Below are positions 33,383-41,876 of a DNA stretch of 64,000 nt, in pieces. Within the stretch, counting starts at the first letter, position 1; every line of letters begins with the position of its first letter. Under the pieces are notes generated by a model. It was given only the letters and a program-made list of their open reading frames with translations, was not told the origin of the DNA and made no database searches. This DNA is from CAIYRG01 sp963747255. GTDB taxonomy: Bacteria > Pseudomonadota > Alphaproteobacteria > Micropepsales > Micropepsaceae. Position numbers and translations under genes: made by a program. Where the stretch lies: the NCBI GenBank assembly GCA_963747255.1, contig CAVVEG010000009.1, forward strand, positions 33,522-97,521, in the 5' to 3' direction.

Positions 33383-34669
33383 CCGGCGCTGCCAGCCGTC
33401 GGCGCCACTATCACCGGACGCCATGCCAGTGCGCGGCCAACGGCGATGACGATGAGAGCTGATATCGCAAAACCGAGGGCGACTGCCGCCAGACCAGCCC
33501 CATAATCGCCGGTCCCTTGTTTCAGCACGCCAATTAGGACTGGTCCCAAAAACGAACCGAAATTGCCAAAGGTCCCGACGAGGCCGATGCCGCCCGCTGC
33601 GGCCGTGCCTCGCAGGAACGATGGCGGCAGGGCAAAAAACGGACCGAATCCCGCATACATGCCGATCAGACCCAAAGCGAGCGCGACAAGGATAATCGGA
33701 CTGGATTGCGTATCCGACGCGACCGCGAGACTTCGCGGCCGCGAGCAGCCATGGAAGCGCCACATGCCAAATAAGTTCACCTCTTTTGGAACTCGAACGC
33801 CCAGCCAGGACCATCGCGGGAATGCTCGCCACAAAACACAATCCAGCGATAAAGCCGGTGGTCGTATTGGAGAAACCCATCCCCTGCACGATCTGCGGCA
33901 ACCACAACACAACTCCGTAGCTAGAGGCCTGGAACGCGAAATAGGCGATACCGAGGGCCAGCACACGCGGGTCGCGCAACGCGGACCACAGCTCGGGCCG
34001 GCCGAGTGGCTCCTCAGCCGCGAGGCGAGCGGCGATTGCGTTCTTCTCCTCGCGTGAGAGCCATGCGGAACGCATTGGACCGTCCGGCAGATATTTGAGC
34101 ACCGCGAAAGCAAGAAGTAAGGCGGGCAAAGCTTCCATCAGGAACAGCCATTGCCAGCCATGAAGACCGGCCACGCCGTCCATCGTGAGAATAAGGCTGG
34201 CGAGAGGCCCGCCGACGGTAAACGAGAGTGGAATGGCGATCATGAAATAGGCGATGAACCGAGCAAGATAGCGCCTGGGAAACCAGTACGTCAGATAGAG
34301 CACCATACCGGGGAAAAAACCCGCTTCGGCCACACCCAGCAGAAACCGCACCACATAGAAGCTAATTGGGCTTTGCACGAGAGCGTTTGACGCAGACAGT
34401 AATCCCCACGTCGTCATGATGCAGAACATCCAGCGCTTGGCACCGATGCGCTCGAGGATCGCGTTGGCCGGCACCTGGAACAGCGCATAGCCAATGAAGA
34501 AGATGCCCGCACCAAAACCGAATATCGTCGGCGAGAAACCCAAATCCTTGTTCATCGTGAGCGCCGCCAAACCGGCGTTCGTCCGGTCGATGTAGTTCGC
34601 CAGGTAGAGGAGACCCATGAACGGGATCAGCCGCCACGCACATTTGGCGAAGACACGGTCTTCGCTCAC
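33379..34669 (-). pseudogene. MFS transporter (anion:cation symporter type), +1 frameshift
   Basis: The first frame, from GTG 34669, gives LIPFMGLLYLANYIDRTNAG, ALFQVPANAILERIGAKRWM and FYVVRFLLGVAEAGFFPGM, the hallmarks of the anion:cation symporter family (GudP/tartrate/phthalate-like). After WHVALPWLLAAA near 33733 the frame is lost. An extra base there moves the rest (SLAVASDTQSSPIILVALAL, FNPAL-type helix LPPSFLRGTAAAGGIGLVG) into the next frame, ending at 33379. About 430 residues would be restored by removing one base. The GTG overlaps the upstream MFS stop. The substrate is probably an organic acid. Confidence 0.8.
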
Positions 34670-36022
34670 AAGCCCGCAACCCCTGGAAGGATCGGCGCCT
34701 CAGGAACGCGCGCGTCCGTGGCTGTTGGCCTGTGCTGCACATGTATCATCAGCTCGGACACGAACACTTTGCCTCTCGTCTCCGGGCTGACCAGCAAAGC
34801 CGCTATGACGCTGGCACAGCCCACCCATGTGGCGATCAGCATAGGTGTCGCAAACCCCATATGCCGCTCGACGGCCAGGTATGAAACGATGACCGGGACG
34901 AAACCTCCAGCGACCACTCCAACGTGGTAACAGAAACCAATCGCCGTGCTGCGCACTTCGGTTGGAAAGCGCTCGGTCAGGTAGGCTGTCGCCATGCCCG
35001 GAAGCGTTGCGCCGAAGACGCCCTGCACGATGATGCCCGCGACAATCCAGTTGACGTCATGGGTCAGCAGATAGGCCGGCGCCACGGCGCATGTGATCGC
35101 CGCCTGAATCATGTTCGACCAGCGCCGGCCGATCAGATCGGCAAGCCCGCCCCACACCCAGCACGAGGCGAAGCCGGCAAGATTGGACAGCAATACCGCC
35201 GTCGCGATGATCGCGGCGCCGACTTTGAGCTCGGTCTCCAACCAGGTCGCCAACAATCCGTAAACCGAATAATAGACGATGAGCACGCCGGCCGCCCACC
35301 AGCACGCGGTCAGCGTGTTGCCGAGCAGCGCGGGCCTGAAGATCGCCAGCAGCGGCGCCCGAATTTCCTGTTCCTGTTCGCGTTGGCGTCGGCGGTTCTC
35401 AACCCAGACGGCGGGCTCTTTGACGAAATACAGGATAAACACGCAGAGGAAGGCCGGCAGAATTCCGATCCACATCAGGCCGCGCCAGCCGATGGCGTCG
35501 AACAGCAGCCAATAAACGCCGCTGGCGAGCGCGAAGCCGAGCGGGAACCCGCCGTGCAGAACGCCTCCCATCAAGCCGCGCGACCGCGCTGGCCAGGATT
35601 CCATCGCGAGGCTGGCGCCCACCGGCCATTCCGCGCCCATCCCTACGCCGAGTGCCGCCCGGACCACAAACAGGAATGAAAAGCTCGGTGAAAACCCGGC
35701 AATGAAGTTGCACATCGAGAACCACAGGATTGCCAGCATCAGCGGGTATTTTCGTCCCACACGGTCAGCCAGCCAGCCAGCGCCGACCGCGCCGACGAGG
35801 CGCAGCCAGAGTGTAAGCGTGAGCACCGAGGCGACCGCCGTCACTGAGACCCCGAATTCCTTCGCGATCGGGGCCATGACGAACAGGAAGATGGTAAAAT
35901 CGAACCCGTCGAGAATTCCACCCGAAGCAAGCGGCAAACCAGGCAAACCACTGGTCCCGGGTGGGCTCTCTCCACCACGCAACAGGCGAATCGGTAGTGC
36001 TGGCTGCTGCAGCCATTGCCAT
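34666..36022 (-). pseudogene. MFS transporter (sialate/organic acid:H+ type), +1 frameshift near the start
   Basis: The beginning is in one frame (MAMAAAASTTDSPVAWWREP, TRDQWFAWFAACFGW, from ATG 36022). The rest is in another (ILDGFDFTIFLFVMAPIAKE onward, stop at 34666). They meet at 35913-35918, where one extra base in GAATTC breaks the expected GW-I-LDGFDF sequence. The family motif DGFDFTIF, the loop GWLADRVGRKYPLML, GAEWPVGASLAMESWP and RGLMGGVLHGGFPLG identify a 12-helix sugar/organic-acid MFS permease. The tail overlaps the next MFS gene by four bases. Confidence 0.8.
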
Positions 36023-36223
36023 GGCATATCCCCGAGGGCGTCGCAGGAACCTGTCGTTACGCGTATTTCGGAGGGACACGCCTGCCGGCGGCAATCTAGC
36101 TGCGCGTTACCCCCGGAGGACTTCGGCAGGTCCTCCCCGGCAGCTTCAACCGTAAGTTAGACCATTTCGCTATGCGGCGGAAGGAACCATACGCCTCGAG
36201 CTGATTGATCAATTGGCGGTTAT

Positions 36224-37120
36224 TCAAAAATCCGGAGTAAGTGCTGTCGGGACAGAGGACCTTCTACCGTTGTAAAATTCCTCAGTGTTTTCAGCGCAGA
36301 TATGCTCGATCCAACTGCCTGCCGGACGGCCATAGATCATGACGGAGGTCCAGGGCATGGTGAATGTTTTCGGATCGTCCACCGTGATTTCGAGCTGAAG
36401 ATGCCTGCCTCTGTAGTTGGGGTCGAACTCGATCGCATTCAGGCCGCCCGGATAGGTGGTGTTGACCTTTGCCTCCCGGTCGATGGCCGTTTTCGCAACG
36501 GCGTAGTCGACGAGCCTGTAGCGCTCGACCACATGCAGCGCATCACTGAACGGCGTGCCGTACATGTCGAGCATTGGGTAGGGCCCGCGTTTCACACCGA
36601 TGGTGTCGATGATCAGCGTGTCGTTTTCGTAATGCCCGACAGAGTCGCCATACCATGAGGGCATCAGATGCGCCGGATGCGGCTGGTTCAGACGCACGCG
36701 CCGGATTTCATGGTCGTGGAGATAGAGCAGAGTGATTTTGTCCGGCTGCTGAACAAATTGCAGCCCGAAATTCCAGAAAATGTAAGGCACGCCGCTGGGC
36801 CAGCATTGATTGCTCGGCGTCGGATAGCCAATGCCCTTCAGCGACAATTCGCCGAACTGCTTGACGGTTGCGGCGGCCTGCGGTTTCAGGATGGGGTTGG
36901 TGTAATCGCCGACAAGCTGGTTGTAGTCGCTGACGCCGCCGAAGAGCGATCTGTTGACCAGCGGACCCGGACCGGATGCGGACGGGCCTAGTCCCGGCCG
37001 GAACCAGCGATGCCAGATGCCGGAAAAATCAGCAGCGGCGTGCTGCGTCTGCGCGTCCGCCGGATGCGCAACGAACACCGCAAATGAAAACAGCGCGAAA
37101 ACGAACTGACGCAGAGCCAT
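36224..37120 (-). CDS. secreted 'family A' protein, divergent member
   Basis: The protein has 298 residues with a signal ending AHPADAQTQ. It belongs to a family with seven members in this window. The shared features, in order, are a GPGPL/V segment after the mature start, a Cys in C-x-P-x-GVP, a central PSWYG-D/E-S-V-GHYE block, L-I/V-I/V-DT-I/V-G, H-x-x-ER-Y/F, VDDPxxFxxPW, a second Cys in CAEN, and an exact C-terminal Asp-Phe. Here they read SASGPGPLVN, CWPSGVPYIF, PSWYGDSVGHYEN, LIIDTIGVK, LHVVERYRL, VDDPKTFTMPW, HICAENTEEF and LTPDF. This copy carries an extra 20-residue insert (EAKVNTTYPGGLNAIEFDPN). The function of the family is unknown to me. It is not in the large operon. Confidence 0.75.
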   Translation of the reverse strand: MALRQFVFALFSFAVFVAHPADAQTQHAAADFSGIWHRWFRPGLGPSASGPGPLVNRSLFGGVSDYNQLVGDYTNPILKPQAAATVKQFGELSLKGIGYPTPSNQCWPSGVPYIFWNFGLQFVQQPDKITLLYLHDHEIRRVRLNQPHPAHLMPSWYGDSVGHYENDTLIIDTIGVKRGPYPMLDMYGTPFSDALHVVERYRLVDYAVAKTAIDREAKVNTTYPGGLNAIEFDPNYRGRHLQLEITVDDPKTFTMPWTSVMIYGRPAGSWIEHICAENTEEFYNGRRSSVPTALTPDF

Positions 37121-37495
37121 CCAACAGTTTACTTTTGTTGCGTGACAATTGCAGCTTTGGTGGGCAACCCAGGACTCGAACAGTGGGCGTCTTGAAATCA
37201 AACCAAACGGGCGAGGGGTGTTGTCCGCTTTCTCCACAAGGACGGCTTCGCCCCTGATGGAGGAAGCGGCGCCCACGGACACGCTGGCAGACAAAGTGGC
37301 GATAACGACCGTGATGCGTTCGCGAGGGTTAACGACATGCCCGTTGGCACCACCATGCGCAGAAGTGGTCGCATCTCGAGGATGCGTAGACTACTGGGTC
37401 TGGTGGCCAGGAATTTTTCAATTTTCAACCGATTCAATTCTTGAGAAGCGCCGCCGCTCCGATAATCTGCGCAGCCAGTTTCGCAGGAGGGGCAA
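37121..37495. other. intergenic region with tRNA-like fragment
   Basis: This is 375 bases between the divergent family A gene and an unrecognised plus-strand gene. It contains the tRNA 3'-end-like sequence listed separately and a ribosome site AGGAGGGG at 37484-37491. I see no ORF with coding character. Confidence 0.45.
37158..37180 (-). other. tRNA 3'-end-like fragment
   Basis: On the minus strand this reads TTCGAGTCCTGGGTTGCCCA followed by CCA: a T-loop, the 3' half of a T-stem, a seven-base acceptor strand, a discriminator base and CCA. The five bases before it do not pair with the T-stem and no 5' tRNA half is present. It is therefore a fragment, of the kind left at integration sites or by decay of a tRNA gene. 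Confidence 0.5.
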
Positions 37496-37936
37496 ATGGG
37501 CGGGCACCCGTGGTGGTACCTGGTTCCTTACGAGAAGGACGTCGCCAGGAGCCTGGAGGCACTCCGACAGCGGGAATTCAAGGCTGGCCGTTATAACCCC
37601 GCCGAGTCATTTCCGCGATTCCCTGTTGACCTCGGACATGCACCCGGCTGCAAACATTCGTCGATCGACGCGGCCCGGGATGCGTCAGATGCGGACGGCA
37701 CGCGATCGATTCTGGATGTGTCGCACATCAGCGCAAAACCGGATTACGATGCCGTGGCGCCGCTTGACGAAGATGATCTTATGGAATTCTTCGGCACCAC
37801 AAAGCCGACGGCCGCAGACATTGAAGACAGCGATGAGCTATTCGATCAGATCGAACGCGGTCAGGGCATATACGTTATCGCCTATGAGAACGACGAGCCC
37901 TCGCACTTGTTCTTTGCCGGTTATTCCTACGACTGA
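37496..37936 (+). CDS. conserved hypothetical cytosolic protein
   Basis: This acidic protein has 146 residues and opens MGGHPWWYLVPYEKDVARSL and ALRQREFKAGRYNP, a pattern I have seen in uncharacterised proteins of about this length that begin MG-x-H-x-WWY. It has no signal or membrane helix and no catalytic motif. The start is supported by AGGAGGGG immediately upstream. The next gene begins 34 bases after the stop on the same strand. Confidence 0.65.
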   Translation: MGGHPWWYLVPYEKDVARSLEALRQREFKAGRYNPAESFPRFPVDLGHAPGCKHSSIDAARDASDADGTRSILDVSHISAKPDYDAVAPLDEDDLMEFFGTTKPTAADIEDSDELFDQIERGQGIYVIAYENDEPSHLFFAGYSYD

Positions 37937-37970
37937 CGCTGCGCGCGTCTCTCATCCGAAGGGAAGGTCC

Positions 37971-38699
37971 ATGCCGGAAGGCTTTCGCACCCGAATGGTT
38001 GCGATCATCCGGCAGGATCTGGCAGAAGAGGCGGCTGCCGGATTTCCTCTGCTCAAACGCTTCCCCAATTCCGAAACCGCCAGCGTACCGGGCTATTTCG
38101 CGAATATCGGGCCGACGGACAGGGAAATCCTTCTCAATGCCCTGGCGCATTATTCCACGATCCAATGGTCTCAGGAGATCGTTCGTGAAAAACAGGCGCA
38201 TCCGGTCCTCGGGCCCTACCTCAAGAGGCGCCCGTTATTTCCGCCCGGCGACTGGTACGGCGAGCGCCCCAGGAAATCCGCGCTCAGGAAGGCAGTCGTC
38301 GAGCGGCTGACGCAAGCGGGATTCACCCGGCTAAAACAGGAAGACCGTTCGCATGCCTATGTCATGGAGTTTTCTCATCCCGATCCGTGTTTCGAGGGGC
38401 ATCTGATCCTCAGTTTCGACCCCGGCTTGCTCCGACAGATGGATTTTGGGTTTCGCGATTGGGTGCGCGGCGGACTGAAGAAGCAGTTCGAATTGCCGGA
38501 CCCGCGGGCGTTCATTCCGATCATGGGATTTCTCGCCTACGACCACTTGTGGGACGGTCGCGGCATCAACAACCCGGTTTGCTGGGACATTGTCACGACC
38601 GGGAATTTGGAGGGAATTGGCGATCTGGTGGTTGAGGTTTTGAACCGCCTGACGACGCTTGCCGCACGCATTAACGGCCTCACCATGGAGTCGGAATGA
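37971..38699 (+). CDS. hypothetical protein
   Basis: This 242-residue soluble protein is not recognised. The features visible are a helical N-terminal half (RMVAIIRQDLAEEAAAGFPL, REILLNALAHYSTIQWSQEI) and a C-terminal part with alternating strands (AYVMEFSHPDPCFEGHLILS, GFLAYDHLWDGRGINNPVC). It sits in a probable three-gene unit with the WWY protein and a short overlapping ORF. The start at 37971 has GGGAAGG upstream. Confidence 0.6.
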   Translation: MPEGFRTRMVAIIRQDLAEEAAAGFPLLKRFPNSETASVPGYFANIGPTDREILLNALAHYSTIQWSQEIVREKQAHPVLGPYLKRRPLFPPGDWYGERPRKSALRKAVVERLTQAGFTRLKQEDRSHAYVMEFSHPDPCFEGHLILSFDPGLLRQMDFGFRDWVRGGLKKQFELPDPRAFIPIMGFLAYDHLWDGRGINNPVCWDIVTTGNLEGIGDLVVEVLNRLTTLAARINGLTMESE

Positions 38700-38863
38700 A
38701 AACCCGTCCGCAGCGATCTTCATCCCACGGCAGGATCACCCGTTTGGTGGATCAATTGAGTCCCGACCACCCTTCAGGCCCGCCATGGCTGAAGCTGTCC
38801 CGCTTGCTGCAATCGGTGTTGCTCGACCGCGCAATTGACTGGGCGCGTCATACGCGACTGTAG
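38696..38863 (+). CDS. short ORF overlapping the hypothetical gene
   Basis: This 55-codon frame starts in an ATGA overlap with the preceding stop and ends at TAG 38861-38863. It is basic at the N-terminus (MKTRPQRSSSHGRITRL) with a Leu/Trp-rich middle (PPWLKLSRLLQSVLLDRAI). Translational coupling is plausible; there is no other evidence that it is expressed. Confidence 0.3.
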   Translation: MKTRPQRSSSHGRITRLVDQLSPDHPSGPPWLKLSRLLQSVLLDRAIDWARHTRL

Positions 38864-38991
38864 TTAGGACCTGAGAAAAATAAGCTGCGGCTAACCATGC
38901 GCCGCGCCGGGTATCCGAAGATCGTTATGGTGTCTGCGTGCAATGGGGGGAAGAAGGCTATAATAAATCAATTGGCTGATGGAGGTGCTCT

Positions 38992-39513
38992 ATGTTGATC
39001 GGCATGAACCGTACCGTTCTCGCCGCCGCAGTCCTTGTCGTTTCCGCTGCGCCGGCTTGGGCCGACGATTGCACGCAGTTTACGGCGGCGTTGATGGTCA
39101 GCGCGAAAACGCCCTACAGCGAGACTATCGTGTCCCCGGGCCCGGGCGGCAAAATGGTGACCAGCCATATGGTCCAGACCGCGACCACCAAATATGTCGA
39201 AAGGAGTGATGGGGGCTGGACAGCGCTTCCCATATCGAGCGCCGACATGGTCGCCTCGCTGAACGACGACCTCAAAAAGTGGAAAATGACCTGCAAACGC
39301 ACCGGCACGGAACAGGTCAACGGCCAGCAAACGACCGTCTATACCGTGCATGTAGAAAAGGAGGGCACTGTCACAGACGGCACGCTCTGGATTTCCGCCC
39401 AAAATCGCCAGTTGAAATCGGATATGAAAGGGGGCGGACCCCACTTCACCGCGACGTTCGATTATGACCATGTGCAGCCCCCGGCCGGAGCCAAGCCGGT
39501 GGGCCAACGATGA
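38992..39513 (+). CDS. secreted protein, lipoprotein-carrier-like
   Basis: The 173-residue precursor has a signal ending SAAPAWADDC. The mature chain is mostly predicted beta: TPYSETIVSPGPGGKMVTSH, TGTEQVNGQQTTVYTVHVEK, DGTLWISAQNRQLKSDM, ATFDYDHV. This resembles the concave-sheet LolA/LppX-type or DUF1579-like proteins that carry lipophilic ligands, but the match is loose. The start is supported by GGAGGTG at 38981-38987. Confidence 0.65.
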   Translation: MLIGMNRTVLAAAVLVVSAAPAWADDCTQFTAALMVSAKTPYSETIVSPGPGGKMVTSHMVQTATTKYVERSDGGWTALPISSADMVASLNDDLKKWKMTCKRTGTEQVNGQQTTVYTVHVEKEGTVTDGTLWISAQNRQLKSDMKGGGPHFTATFDYDHVQPPAGAKPVGQR

Positions 39514-39740
39514 TCGGAGTTCGCGCGAGGAAGGGCAAGTAATGAAGAAATTTGTCGGAGGAAAAGGAGCTGCCGTCCAACATTCTCCGCGAAAGTCGCC
39601 GTAGCATAGCGCAGTTCTGTGGAGGTGTGCGGACATGATTTTGGTGCAAAATGCTTCTTCATCCGCCGATGCAGACGTGGCTGCGCCCGAAACGGTCAAT
39701 TCCGTGTAAACTGCATCCGCTGCTGTCGGGATGTGCCACC

Positions 39741-40622
39741 ATGCCGAAACTTCCGCTCGCCGCGATTGCTGCCACGCTCTACGCCACCGCAGCGCTCGCA
39801 ATTCCGGATTTTGCGCCGACTGCGAGCAGCGCCTGGTACTCCTATTCGCGCGAATGGATGCCGCCCGCTTCAGGCCCAGGGCCGGTGATGCAGGACAAGG
39901 CGCATCCCAGGGTCTCCAATGACGATTTCCGCGCCACCGGCCGGCAGCCGACCCCTCCCTTTGCCGATGCGAGCAATCCGATTCTCCAGCCCTGGGCGGC
40001 TGAGGCGTTGCGCAAAGTGAATGCCGAGACATTATCGGGGCGGCCCTTCATCTCGCAGCTCGCCACCTGCCGGCCCCTGGGCGCGCTCGCTTTCGTGCTG
40101 TCACCGATGACGCGGCCAACATTCATTCTGCAGTCGCCAAAGGAAGTGCTGCTGATCAACGAGAGTTTCAACGAGGTCCGGCATGTTTATCTGACGGACA
40201 GACACGGCCCGAACCAGAAGCCGTCATGGGAAGGCCACTCCATCGGCCGTTATGAAGGCGGCACGCTGATCATCGACACGATCGGATACAACGACAAAAC
40301 CTATGTCGACGGATTCAGAACGCCGCACACGACGCAGCTGCACACGATCGAGCGCTTCCATCTGGTGGATGGTGGAAACGAGCTGCAGGTGGACGTCCAT
40401 GTCGAGGATCCGGGCGCGTTCACCACGCCGTGGAACGCGATCATGCGCTACCGCAAATTCGAACTGGTAGCGCAGCGGGCGAAGCAGAGGAGCGTGCAGC
40501 TTGCGGCGCTGGCTACTCCAGAGGCGGGGCCGCTGAACGAGGCGATCTGCGCCGACAGCCCGAATTCGCTGATGTTCGCCCCGGGCTACTCCGTGCCGCG
40601 CGCCGACAAGCCGGATTTTTGA
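39741..40622 (+). CDS. secreted family A protein
   Basis: The protein has 293 residues and a signal ending TAALAIPDF. Family A blocks (defined at 36224): PPASGPGPVMQDKAHP, NPILQPWAAEALRKVNAE, TCRPLGA for the first Cys, KPSWEGHSIGRYEGG (Trp-Glu-Gly for the usual Trp-Tyr-Gly), LIIDTIGYNDKTYVD, PHTTQLHTIERFHL, VEDPGAFTTPW, AICADSPNS and the final DKPDF. A 25-residue insert rich in Lys/Gln (VAQRAKQRSVQLAALATPEA) precedes the second Cys. It is the only family A gene on the plus strand and is convergent with the aldo/keto reductase. Confidence 0.75.
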   Translation: MPKLPLAAIAATLYATAALAIPDFAPTASSAWYSYSREWMPPASGPGPVMQDKAHPRVSNDDFRATGRQPTPPFADASNPILQPWAAEALRKVNAETLSGRPFISQLATCRPLGALAFVLSPMTRPTFILQSPKEVLLINESFNEVRHVYLTDRHGPNQKPSWEGHSIGRYEGGTLIIDTIGYNDKTYVDGFRTPHTTQLHTIERFHLVDGGNELQVDVHVEDPGAFTTPWNAIMRYRKFELVAQRAKQRSVQLAALATPEAGPLNEAICADSPNSLMFAPGYSVPRADKPDF

Positions 40623-40636
40623 GCGGCCGCGCCGGC

Positions 40637-41569
40637 TTAAGCGTCAGCCGGAACCCACCGGATTGAAAGGGCGACAGCGTTTTCCCTGACGTGCTCCGGA
40701 TTGCCGGATTCGGGAATTGCGATAACGTTCCCGCTGCGCATGACCCAGGCCGCGGCAGACGCGGCTGCCGAGCAACCATGCATAGCGCCGATCTGCGCCA
40801 GCGCGGGTTCACCCAGCAGGGTGTGGGCGTCTTCGAGGCCGCCGAGCGGAGAAGCCGCCATCACCGGCATATTGTGCTGCGCGCACCATGGCAGAACATC
40901 ACGCTCAAAGTAACGGTTACGGAGGCTGTAGCGAACCTGATTGGTTGCGCATCGATGGCCGTCTGGAACACGGAACAGCTCTTCCATTTGGTCCGCGTTG
41001 AAGTTGGAGACGCCCCAGGCGCGAATCTTTCCCGCCGCGCGCAGTTGTTCGAATTTGGCTACAACGCCGGAGAGATGCCTGCTCGGGACCGGCGAATGCA
41101 GCAAATAGAGATCGAGATAGTCGGTGCGCAGACGAGCAAGGCTCCCCTCGAACGCACGCGCGAACCCACCTGTAACAACCTCATCCTCCTGAACCTTGGA
41201 GACCAGAAATACACGGTCGCGCTGACCGGCAATCACGCGGCCAATGAATTTCTCAGAACTGCCGTCTCCATAATTTCGAGACGTATCGATCAACGTCATG
41301 CCAAGCGCGATGCCCGTGCGCATCGCCTCTTCCTCGACAGACAGTGGATGCCTTCGCTGACCGAGATGCCAACTGCCTTGACCGAGCGCCGGGACGATCG
41401 TGCCATCCGGAAACTTTACGGTACGCGGCGCAGGATTGGCGTCCGCGGCAGTGACAGGATCCTGTGCACTTGCCTGGACTGCAATCATTGCAGTTGAGGC
41501 CGAAAACGATAAGCCGAGTGCCGCACAACGCGCACTGAATTGACGCCGGTTAAGCAAATGCCTGTTCAT
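40637..41569 (-). CDS. Tat-exported aldo/keto reductase
   Basis: This 310-residue (beta/alpha)8 NADPH reductase has the tetrad visible as Asp and Tyr in TLIDTSRNYGDGSSEKF, Lys in VFLVSKVQED and His in DLYLLHSPVP. The cofactor end has AIPESGNPEHVREN. The N-terminus is a twin-arginine signal (LLNRRQFSARCAALGLSFSA, cleavage near VQASAQ), so export in folded form is predicted, which fits a periplasmic cofactor-bound enzyme. The second ATG (41569) is chosen because GGAAGGAG is nine bases before it. Confidence 0.85.
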   Translation of the reverse strand: MNRHLLNRRQFSARCAALGLSFSASTAMIAVQASAQDPVTAADANPAPRTVKFPDGTIVPALGQGSWHLGQRRHPLSVEEEAMRTGIALGMTLIDTSRNYGDGSSEKFIGRVIAGQRDRVFLVSKVQEDEVVTGGFARAFEGSLARLRTDYLDLYLLHSPVPSRHLSGVVAKFEQLRAAGKIRAWGVSNFNADQMEELFRVPDGHRCATNQVRYSLRNRYFERDVLPWCAQHNMPVMAASPLGGLEDAHTLLGEPALAQIGAMHGCSAAASAAAWVMRSGNVIAIPESGNPEHVRENAVALSIRWVPADA

Positions 41570-41876
41570 CGTGTCCATCTCCTTCCGGCCAGACAATTGT
41601 AATGGAGCACCCGTGGTAAGCGCCCCTTCCAGAATCGTCCTGAGCCGGTCACAGCCGGCATTCCCGGATGAACCGCCACTTCTGGCCAAATTCTAGCCAC
41701 CGGCAACGCTTCGGGCAATGTTGCGCGCGCCGCAAAACCTCTCTTAACGTGAACCTGCTGAGCTGAGCGTCACGCCTCCGGCCGGGGGCTGACGGCGCCC
41801 AGGAACCGTGGAGGTTCATGTTCGCCCTTATGACGCCCGCAAAAAGGCAGGACAGCTTATCGCGAGGCTCTCTAAT
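41570..41876. other. intergenic region between reductase and histidine kinase genes
   Basis: This is 307 bases holding the reductase leader and the 3' flank of the kinase gene. No ORF with coding character, hairpin of note or RNA gene was seen. Confidence 0.4.

Noticed and set aside
36115..36136. GGAGGAC...GTCCTCC hairpin upstream of the first MFS gene
   Set aside because: A seven-base stem with no T-run and no upstream gene to terminate is too weak to call a terminator.
37149..37970. upstream extension of the 37971 gene through WWATQDSNSG
   Set aside because: The extension translates a tRNA 3'-end-like fragment and overlaps the WWY gene; the ATG at 37971 has its own ribosome site.
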